Source: Fonsecaea monophora (taxonomy: Eukaryota > Ascomycota > Eurotiomycetes > Chaetothyriales > Herpotrichiellaceae). From it: a DNA stretch of 64,000 nt. Positions 56,720-64,000 of the stretch are shown one piece after another. The stretch is taken from contig NW_019173933.1 of NCBI RefSeq assembly GCF_001642475.1, positions 310,001 to 374,000 of the forward strand, written 5' to 3'. The translations under genes and the position numbers were made by a program. Under the pieces are notes generated by a model that was not told the DNA's origin, searched no databases, and saw nothing but the letters and a program-made list of their open reading frames with translations. How positions within the stretch are numbered: the stretch's first letter is position 1; every line of letters starts with the position of its first letter.

Positions 56720-58537
56720 ATGGCGACTGGTCTGTTCGCCTCGTTGCCAAAACCCAAATACACAGGGGAACATGAAGAGGTGCCGATCCACGCACAGCCG
56801 AGAGGACCGCGGATCGTGGGACCCGGCGTGATTGATGAATCCCAAATTGTTTTAAAGGTCAGTACCAACCTTACCCTGAGCTCTGGTCTCTCACCCGACA
56901 TACTGACACGTTACTTCTCTCGTCAGCGTTCTGGACCACCTCCTTATGGTCAGCGATCCGGATGGCGACCCCGCTCCGCAGAAGACTTTGGCGACGGCGG
57001 TGCATTTCCCGAAATCCCCGTGGCGCAGTATCCGCTTGACATGGGCCGAAAGGGGACGGCGTCCACCTCGAATGCACTTGCCATCCAAGTCGACGCCGAA
57101 GGAAAAGTGAAATACGATGCCATCGCGAGACAGGGCCACAGCGAAGGCCGGATCATACATTCCAGTTTCAAGGACTTGATCCCACTGAGACAGCGCGCGG
57201 ACGCGGGCGACTTGAGCCTCGACAGGCCATCTGCAGAGGAGGCGCAAGCCACGGCTGAAAGGACGAAACTTGCGCTCGAGAAGTTGGTGTCCGGGGCGGT
57301 GGCGGCACAGAAGCCCAAGAACGTGAAGGGTGTGAATCGGGAAGAGCCGACTTACGTGCGATACACGCCTGCGAATCAGATGGGGGACAACTCCAAGAAG
57401 AATGACCGCATATTCAAGATTGTCAAGAAGCAGGAGGATCCTATGGAGCCTCCGAAGTTCAAGCACAAGAAGATCCCCCGAGGCCCTCCTTCTCCTCCGC
57501 CACCAGTCATGCACTCGCCCCCACGGAAACTAACCGCAGAAGACCAGGAGGCGTGGAAAATCCCGCCTCCGATCTCCAACTGGAAGAATCCCAAAGGTTA
57601 TACGGTCCCCTTGGACAAGCGATTAGCGGCAGATGGTCGAGGACTACAAGACGTGACGATCAACGACAAATTCGCCCAGTTTGCGGAAGCCCTCTTTACA
57701 GCCGACCGACACGCAAGAGAAGAAGTCCGGCTTCGCGCGCAGATGCAGCAGAAGCTAGCGGAGAAGGAGAAGCTCGCGAAAGAAGAGCATTTGCGAGAAA
57801 TGGCGAAGAAGGCCAGGGAGGAGAGACAGCGTGCCACAGAGACACACACAAAGCGGTCACGGTCACGCTCTTACTCGGGCTCCTCTTATAATTCTCGGAG
57901 TGATAGCGAAGACGAGGCGGCAAGAGAAAGAGAACGGGCTCGACGAGAACGTAGGCAGGAAAATGAACGACAACTCCGCCAGTCGAGGATGGGCGCCGAA
58001 AAGAGAATCCAGATGATGGCGAGAGAACAGAATCGAGACATCTCCGAAAAAGTGGCGCTGGGATTGGCGAAGCCGACGCAGAACCAGGAGACGATGTACG
58101 ATTCTCGGTTGTTCAACCAGACATCTGGGTTTGATTCGGGATTTAATGAGGATCAACACTACGATAAACCCCTCTTCGCAGCGCACGATGCGATCAATAG
58201 CATATATCGTCCGTCAGCAGGCAACCAGGACGACGAAGAATATGGCGAAGAAGCAGCAGAGAGCGCAATGGGCAAAATTTCAAAATCCAACAGGTTTGAG
58301 GTTTTGGGCAAAGCCAAGGAAGGATTCAAGGGCGCCGATGTGGCGGAGCGAGAGGCTGGGCCTGTCCAATTCGAGAAGGACAAGGACGATCCTTTTGGGA
58401 TTGACAGTCTCATCGGAGAGGCGTCCGCCAGGGCTGGTGGAGAAGGGAAGAAGAGGTATGGGCTCGAGCAGGCGGAAGATAGGGATCGGGACGAAAGAGA
58501 ACGGCAGAGGAAGCGGGCGAGGGTCGATGATGATTAA
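56720..58537 (+). CDS. PRP45: SNW-domain splicing factor Prp45/SKIP
   Basis: Prp45/SNW1 is a core spliceosome component active around the second catalytic step, and in animals a transcription co-regulator. Exons are 56720-56857 and 56927-58537, giving 582 residues. The 69-nt intron (GTCAGT, TACTGAC, CGTCAG) is in frame, so the unspliced sequence is also open. Splicing joins QIVLK to RSGPPPYGQRSGWRPRS, as in the family. The SNW domain follows: EDFGDGGAFPEIPVAQYPLD, SNALAIQVDAEGKVKYD, the FKDLIPL segment, RYTPANQMGDN, and the SNW-type PPISNWKNPKGYTVPLDKRL. A Lys/Glu/Arg-rich coiled region with SRSRSYSGSSYNSRSDSE (RS-like) comes next. The C-terminus reads YDKPLFAAH, then GPVQFEKDKDDPFGIDSLI. Confidence 0.94.
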   Translation: MATGLFASLPKPKYTGEHEEVPIHAQPRGPRIVGPGVIDESQIVLKVSTNLTLSSGLSPDILTRYFSRQRSGPPPYGQRSGWRPRSAEDFGDGGAFPEIPVAQYPLDMGRKGTASTSNALAIQVDAEGKVKYDAIARQGHSEGRIIHSSFKDLIPLRQRADAGDLSLDRPSAEEAQATAERTKLALEKLVSGAVAAQKPKNVKGVNREEPTYVRYTPANQMGDNSKKNDRIFKIVKKQEDPMEPPKFKHKKIPRGPPSPPPPVMHSPPRKLTAEDQEAWKIPPPISNWKNPKGYTVPLDKRLAADGRGLQDVTINDKFAQFAEALFTADRHAREEVRLRAQMQQKLAEKEKLAKEEHLREMAKKAREERQRATETHTKRSRSRSYSGSSYNSRSDSEDEAARERERARRERRQENERQLRQSRMGAEKRIQMMAREQNRDISEKVALGLAKPTQNQETMYDSRLFNQTSGFDSGFNEDQHYDKPLFAAHDAINSIYRPSAGNQDDEEYGEEAAESAMGKISKSNRFEVLGKAKEGFKGADVAEREAGPVQFEKDKDDPFGIDSLIGEASARAGGEGKKRYGLEQAEDRDRDERERQRKRARVDDD

Positions 58538-58851
58538 AGGGTGCTGCTGGAATCTGGCGTTGGGTGGAGGTCTAAGCGAGCTGGATATCAGCTTTGAACC
58601 AGAAAGCGTCTTAGCATGGCCGGGTCTTGGTATCAAAAGAAGAATCAATTTGATATACCCTTCCAGGCATTTTTGTTTTGCTCAGTGGTGTTGAGCTGAG
58701 CATGTCCTATCATGTCCTGTCTTGTTCTGTCCTTTTTGTCCCTTTCCCCCTGTAGCATTGCAGGTACGTATATGGATTCCGCTCTGCACTTTTTGTCAGT
58801 CCGTGGATATCCCCAGAGATCCCCAGATATGTATATCTTTCGGGTCCGGAA
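58538..58851. other. Convergent spacer
   Basis: This 314-bp spacer lies between PRP45 and the methyltransferase. Nothing specific is seen. Confidence 0.5.
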
Positions 58852-59784
58852 TCACTTCTCCACCACGAGGATCCCGAAATGCGGCCTCTCCTCACACCCG
58901 TCCCAGTAGTCGAAACCGACGCCGTACTCGGCGCGACTCTCGTCGTCGGTTTTCGGGAGACGGACTTTACGCCATGTGATGGGGCCGCGCATGCCGGCCC
59001 GGCGCGCGGCGTCCTCGTACACCTCGCGGCGGAGGTGGAAGTTGTCGAACGAGATGTCGACGGGGTGGACGTGCGCGGTGATGCGCGTGTGGTAGCCCTC
59101 GCCCGAGGCGAGCGGCGGGGAGAGATACGCGACCGAGACGCCGAAGCGGCGCATGGTCGCCTGCGCGGCGGGCGTGGCGTGCGCGGCTGCAAACGCGTCG
59201 AGGTCCCCTGCCGGGTGCGGTGTGATCCCTACGAAGCGTCCGCCCGGTCGCAGCGCCGCGGCGATGTTGGCGAACATGCTCGCCATGTCCGCGGTCGAGG
59301 AGGCGTAGTTGAGGAGCCACGCACCCAGTACGATGTCGAACGAACCACTACCACTATCATCTCCATTGTCCTCGGCCGAAAGGACACCCAAGGGCAGCGG
59401 CTTCGTAGCGTCGCCCACCGCAAACTTCAACCGGCCTTGTCGAAACGCATCCAGCTCGGCCGCCGAGCGCTCCGCGGCCGTCACCATGGTCGGCGAGATG
59501 TCGACGCCGACGACGCGGCGTGGGGACGCCCATTCGAGGAGGAGCCGCGAGTAGTAGCCCGTGCCGCACGCGAGGTCGAGCACCGAGACGCCGCCGCCGC
59601 CGCCATGGCTCTTGTCGTCTGGCGGGTTCGGGTCGAGGTACGGCACGACGGTGTCGCGGAGGTTGTTGCGCTCGAGCACCGCGCCGGGGATTTTCTTCAT
59701 CGACTCGTACGACTGGCCGATCTGGTCGTACTGGGTCGACGCCGCGGGTGCGGTGTCCGGTTGTGGTGGCTGAGTCGTCGACAT
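58852..59784 (-). CDS. SAM-dependent class I methyltransferase
   Basis: This single-exon gene encodes 310 residues from ATG 59784 (MSTTQPPQPDTAP); an upstream open frame without an internal landmark is treated as leader. Motif I is VSVLDLACGTGYYSRLLLEW (Gly-rich SAM loop LDLACGTG at about 69-76). The acidic loop is VVGVDISPTMV, the post-loop segment is FAVGDATKPLPLG, and motif IV-like FDIVLGAWLLNYA is followed by ALRPGGRFVGITP. This fits the Methyltransf_11/25 small-molecule group, close to UbiE-like enzymes. The C-terminal domain (ITAHVHPVDISFDNFHLRRE, GFDYWDGCEERPHFGILVVE) may bind the substrate, which is not identified. The gene is strongly GC-rich at third positions compared with flanking DNA. 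Confidence 0.87.
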   Translation of the reverse strand: MSTTQPPQPDTAPAASTQYDQIGQSYESMKKIPGAVLERNNLRDTVVPYLDPNPPDDKSHGGGGGVSVLDLACGTGYYSRLLLEWASPRRVVGVDISPTMVTAAERSAAELDAFRQGRLKFAVGDATKPLPLGVLSAEDNGDDSGSGSFDIVLGAWLLNYASSTADMASMFANIAAALRPGGRFVGITPHPAGDLDAFAAAHATPAAQATMRRFGVSVAYLSPPLASGEGYHTRITAHVHPVDISFDNFHLRREVYEDAARRAGMRGPITWRKVRLPKTDDESRAEYGVGFDYWDGCEERPHFGILVVEK

Positions 59785-62081
59785 TTGGTGAACTTGTCGG
59801 GAATGAAGCTGTCGGAGAGGGGGTGGGACTAATGTGAGATTGATTCCTCGGAATGGTCGTGAGAGAGTTGGGTGGATGGATGGGTGAGTAGACAGATAGA
59901 TGGATGTGTATACAGAATGGCGGGGCAAGCTGCCGGAGTATGTAGATGGGCCCAGAGCAGTATTATGTTTGCCGGTTACTGTCGTCCATATCCCGATTTT
60001 GGCTCTCTATTGTCTCGTGTCGATGTAAAGGGTTAGAAACCAGAGAAAAAGTGTATACCAAAACAGAGGTGTTGAATGCAGAAATACAAAGTACCGAGTA
60101 GAGAGGTCAAAACTTGGGGAAATGCTTGTACATATGTCTTTGGCGTTGGCAGCCAATCAATCAATCACTCACTCAATCAATCACTCACTCAATCAATCAC
60201 TCACTCAATCAATCACTCACTCAATCAATCACTCACTCAATCAATCACTTACATACCTCTTTCTTTGTTTGGTGACTGTTTGCACTGCTTTGGTTTTCTT
60301 CGAAATAGAGAGCTGGTGGATGATCTCCTAGAGAAGCCTGGACGAGCGATCAAGACTCTGGCTCTCTATGGGTTCCACTATTCTGGTGTCGGGTAACCAA
60401 GATAATCTCATGATGCCTGATGTCAGGAATCCCTCCTAGCCAATGTGCATAAGGCCACCATCACAAGCGCTTTTTCTGATTGACGGGTGGCACAAAGACA
60501 AGAAGATGATGCCACCTTGATCCTTGATGGAGCCAAAGGGTTTTCTGCTCATGATAGATCGGCCAGGATACCGGAGTCACCGGACTAATATACTCCGTAT
60601 GCTACCGATAATGTCAGGGAGATACGTTGCCAACGCGGTCCAGTCGTGGAGCATTGGCAGGGATATACAAGTGCTGTAGTTGCCAATCAATTCTGACTAA
60701 CATTATGGTTGAATCCAAAATGTCATCGAAAATAGAATGGCACTATAAAAGTCAAATTTCTTACAATAAAATCCAGCCATGTCTTTTTGATCTAGACCAC
60801 ACAGCCTACATACGCCTCTTTTAACATAATAAAACACTGGGTAGATACCTATGTATACAAGACGAGTACTCAACAAGTTCTAACACCGTACTCGTGTGAA
60901 AGCGAAAAGGAAAATCCCAGGAAAAGCAAAAACAATCGACAGCCAGGATTCCCAAGTGGTCCCCCAACTTGGCATTAGTTGGGTGACCTCCTGGGTCAAT
61001 GTTGAGGTCGGATGTCGTCGCTGCTTTTCCTCTGGCACAAAGGGTGAGCGACGGTCATGTACATATCATAGAAACCTCACAGCAGCCGAAAGAGTCCGTC
61101 GATGCCGTGAGGAGAGAGCTGAAGAAAACGGCCATCCAATTTCCTTCGATGACGCTCAAGATGATAATCGAACTTAGCAAGAGAATTCTCAGTTGAACTA
61201 GGAAAAAATGTTGAATTTATAGGAGGAGTGCAGCGTCTCCAGCACCCTATTGACATTGATTTCACTGACTTGTCGCCGTAGTTGGTACGTCGACGAGGGC
61301 AAACCGCAAACATATGCTATCGCACTAGGATAGAAAACACCTCCAATAGAGGAGCTGAAAGCCTTCGTTCGCTTTTTTCTAGACGCTAAACAGGATCATA
61401 CTAAACCTTCCTCTATGGAAGCAACAAAGATCCGTGTCAGCCATCTTTAATCCGGGATTGCCCGCCGCGCTGGCGTCGAGCTTAGCTCCGGGGTGAAGAA
61501 AGAGATTAAGAATGTAAGAGACCAATTCAGACGTCGTCGTCAGTTCACCGAAAACCGCCTCCAAGAGGATGGCTTTGTTAGCTCGGAAACAGCAAAAAAG
61601 AGGACACCCAGACACGAACGGCCTAACAGGATGAGAGTCGTCGCGAGCAGCATTTTACAGACTCTTTGCAACACTAGTGCACGCACCGGTGCTATCCTAC
61701 CGAGGTTCCAGACAGTAATAGAAGCGAGAAACGGCGCGTTGGATAGCGAGATCAAGCTAGAAATACGCCCAGAATCTAACTTCAAACAAAGTCCGCTCGC
61801 AAAGTATGAGTAGCTATCAGGGCTAAGGTGGAGGGTTCCTGGTACCTAGCTCGCTGGAAATAGCATCACGTGTCGCCAGTCACTGCGGCTCTCGCTTCAC
61901 CTTCCCGTAGCTGGTTGTGCAACTGTGCCCCTGACGCTCAGATACTACACGCGCCTACCTAGGTTGGCACCTTCACGCTCTCCCGTCTCCCATTCTCTTG
62001 AGAGAACCCATCGTGCACCTCACCTTGCACCAACACTTGCCACCGTACAATTTGACATCTAAAGAAAAGCTCGATTACGTC
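59785..62081. other. 2.3 kb intergenic region with a minisatellite
   Basis: Apart from the 16-bp tandem repeat at 60159-60249, the region is AT-richer with only short frames. I could not recognise transposon termini. Confidence 0.5.
60159..60249 (+). repeat. 16-bp minisatellite, 5.7 copies
   Basis: The unit AATCAATCACTCACTC repeats perfectly five times (60159-60238), plus 11 bases. It is itself built from AATC and ACTC tetramers. No ATG-initiated gene of support spans it. Confidence 0.95.
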
Positions 62082-62910
62082 ATGGCCGGACGCGCGACCT
62101 GGGTAAACAACGACGCAGAACTGATGGGCGATGACATTGTGGGCAAGTTCCTTTCGCAGCAGCCGCAGAACCATTCGAGCCCGACGACGGGAGACCAGTT
62201 ACGGCGCTTTACTCATAGCCAAGAGAATCTACGAAATCCCCGTCGTCTCGGCTGTGGGAACCATGGCGTAGTGGTTCTAGTAGAGATTAAAGGCGGTTTA
62301 TATGCTCTCAAAGTGGTCTGTATAGCATCTTCCCTTGAGTGAGTGTTTCTAACTTTCACTTCAGTTCAAGAGCTGGAAACAAGTCGGTCCTGTCATCTAC
62401 CCATTCGAGCACGCTGTTTACATGTCACCACTTGCCAAAGAAAGCCAAGCATTCGCACGACTCGACGCGCTTGGCGAGAATGGTACATGGAGTTGTAGGT
62501 GCTATGGATGGATGAAGTTGTCCAATCAACAATTTAGTGTCGTCGGAGACGTCTTCGATACTCGCGACCTAAGCCGGTGGGCTATTGTAAAAGAATATCT
62601 ACCGATGGCGACGACAGCTTCTCACCTCGAAACAATTTTTACGAACTTTCGGATTCCTCGCGAAGCGAGAATACACCCGAAGGATACTCGGGTCGAAAAC
62701 TATCGAGGGTCGAAAATTGTTGATCTCTCGAGTGCATTGACTGAACCATGTCCAGAATGGTCGCCTTTCGAGTTTGAACAGTTTTACGAGGATGCTATTC
62801 ATTATGTATTCACATGGTGTCAAGCTGATCCAGAAGATTGCCCCCTTTCGACACCTTTTCCTTTCCCTCGGCTACCTAGTTTGGTACCTGCAATGCTTGG
62901 GGACGGATAA
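62082..62910 (+). CDS. Fta2-like kinase-fold protein (Sim4/FTA2 domain type)
   Basis: Exons 62082-62315 and 62365-62910 join over a 49-nt intron (GTCTGT, TTCTAAC branch, TTCAG, phase 0), giving 259 residues. The protein resembles the expanded filamentous-fungal family annotated as kinetochore Sim4 complex subunit Fta2-like. The P-loop-like segment is RRLGCGNHGVVVLVEI, with LYALKV as the lysine strand. The exon junction leads into FKSWKQVGPVIYPFEHAVYM. Family signatures follow: ESQAFARLDALGENGTWSCR, CYGWMKLS, RWAIVKEYL, NYRGSKIVDLSSALTEPCPE, and WSPFEFEQFYEDAIHYVFTW. The kinase catalytic HRD and DFG motifs are replaced, so a pseudokinase is likely. True kinetochore function is doubtful for expanded copies. 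Its 3' end overlaps the convergent gene by 35 bp. Confidence 0.8.
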
Positions 62911-63829
62911 TTCGTGACAGATGATTCCTTGCCGGTCTCCATATGTAGCCACCATGACTCGAAGCCCCAGTAGCATCCCACGGAATGCTTTTAAACTGGA
63001 GCGGCCCATGCTCGATATTGAGACTACCAACTTCGTCGTAAACCGATCCTGTATCGAGAGACATTGCCTGAACTCCTGAACTGACAGTTTCGATGGAAAT
63101 CGTTCGCGAGTGGGAATTGTCATTTCTCGCCTGCTGCGTTACCGTTCGAACGCTTCTCGTAGCAGCAAGACCAGGCCCTATCGTTTCCCTCGAGACTTTG
63201 ACAACAACAAGTTCTTTTGTTGTGATGATGTACCCATATCGGGTATTCCACTGACGTCCACAATAGGTTTGAATCTGTTTAAATGGTTCCGCATAGTCGA
63301 AATCCTTTCTCGAGCTATTCCACTTTGATTCGAGTTTGGTCTCCCTAGGACAGAGATTTCTGTATCCAAACCGCGTGACAACTCCTTCTCGAATACCAGC
63401 CCAGTCGGGGTAGTATCGATCGTCTTCATAGATCCCTTTCCGAGCCTTGTCTCCCTTTCCGATCTCGACGACGTCCTTCAGATCATCGTTCGAGTAGTGA
63501 ATTGGCCATGCAAGACGCAAAGCAGAAGAAACTTGAGGCATAATGGCCCGCTCCAACACGCTCTCGAATGTTCTCTCAGTAAAGATCATCCTGTCTAGTT
63601 CGGTCAAAGATGGACTGGTTTCTGCCATGGATGGAAAGTTTCGGTGCAAGATGTCTCCGTACGAGTGCATCAACGTGTTGTAGTTAAATTCAGCCCAGTC
63701 TTCAAGCCCCGACAACTTATCCCAGCTGGTATTAGTCGTATTCGATCCCGTAGATGAATGTAAACAATCTAGGACCGGATTGGGGAGAGTGAGATATTCT
63801 AGAAGAGTAGTAGTGGCCATAACATTCAT
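62876..63829 (-). CDS. Fungal protein with PD-(D/E)XK nuclease-like motifs
   Basis: The ORF from ATG 63829 encodes 317 residues without introns; the frame is open further upstream but has no ATG there. No named family is certain. Visible order: a helical N-terminal half, RYYPDWAGI (P141, D142), then RETKLESKW (E163-T-K165) and QIQTYC (Q185, Y189). PD...ExK followed by QxxxY is the arrangement of RecB/Cas4-like PD-(D/E)XK nucleases. RYGYIITTKELVVVKVS follows, as in many fungal hypothetical proteins. The C-terminus (LQFKSIPW and beyond) is less certain and could be altered by an unseen intron. It overlaps the 3' end of the Fta2-like gene. Nuclease activity is an inference from motifs. Confidence 0.6.
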   Translation of the reverse strand: MNVMATTTLLEYLTLPNPVLDCLHSSTGSNTTNTSWDKLSGLEDWAEFNYNTLMHSYGDILHRNFPSMAETSPSLTELDRMIFTERTFESVLERAIMPQVSSALRLAWPIHYSNDDLKDVVEIGKGDKARKGIYEDDRYYPDWAGIREGVVTRFGYRNLCPRETKLESKWNSSRKDFDYAEPFKQIQTYCGRQWNTRYGYIITTKELVVVKVSRETIGPGLAATRSVRTVTQQARNDNSHSRTISIETVSSGVQAMSLDTGSVYDEVGSLNIEHGPLQFKSIPWDATGASSHGGYIWRPARNHLSRIIRPQALQVPN

Positions 63830-64000
63830 CGCAATCAGAAATTCAAAATCAGGTGGAGCGAGAGGAAACCAAAATGAGAATCCGGATGCCTTACATATTT
63901 GCAAACACAGGACCCAGCATCAACATCAGACAAAAGAGTGCTAAGCCAATTATTGATTGCCACGTTCAGTCTGAGGCTACCACCTTCCTACACCCTCCCA

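Noticed and set aside
58879..59832. 317-codon plus-strand ORF antisense to the methyltransferase
   Set aside because: It is produced by the high GC of the opposite strand; the minus strand carries clear SAM motifs.
1..64000. CRISPR arrays, bacterial operons, IS elements
   Set aside because: No regular spacer-repeat arrays, Shine-Dalgarno-led operons or transposase genes were seen; introns and protein families are eukaryotic.

Overview
The window looks like nuclear DNA of a filamentous ascomycete (Pezizomycotina), probably Eurotiomycetes and possibly a black-yeast-type Chaetothyriales; the order is an inference from protein style only. The evidence is introns of about 44-210 nt with GTRNGT donors, CTAAC/CTGAC-like branch points and YAG acceptors, well-spaced genes on both strands, and typical fungal single-copy genes. 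I see no prokaryotic operons, CRISPR arrays or convincing tRNA/rRNA genes. Gene models were spliced by eye, with exon phases checked arithmetically.

Left part (1-12.5 kb): a ceramide glucosyltransferase cut by the left edge, a WW-domain protein, a small unknown gene divergent from the H3K56 acetyltransferase RTT109, a membrane-anchored aspartyl-protease-like protein without recognisable catalytic Asp motifs, a repeat-rich spacer, and a four-exon sugar-type MFS transporter.

Accessory-looking part (12.5-29 kb): a fungal regulator-like gene without a zinc cluster, a NACHT/ankyrin STAND protein with decayed ankyrin sequence behind its stop codon, a 3.1 kb spacer with two perfect GTCACGTGAC palindromes, a five-exon gene of unknown function, and a GH17 cell-wall glucanase carrying Trp-Gly-Asp-Trp repeats.

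Central part (29-49 kb): the SIN3 co-repressor, a Gly-rich DUF7721/beta-flanking-type protein, the mitochondrial Fe-S J-protein JAC1, a stand-alone beta-barrel domain of Copia Pol type, an unknown Pro/Ser-rich protein, a second zinc-cluster-less regulator-like gene preceded by an abutting short uORF, and a monocarboxylate-type MFS transporter.

Right part (50-64 kb): housekeeping genes OPI1, SEC10, COX17 (three small exons) divergent from PRP45/SNW1, and a GC-rich SAM methyltransferase. After a 2.3 kb spacer with a 16-bp minisatellite there is a convergent, 3'-overlapping pair: an Fta2-like pseudokinase and a protein with PD-(D/E)XK-type motifs. This pair and the STAND gene are the best candidates for little-described biology; no function is demonstrated for either.
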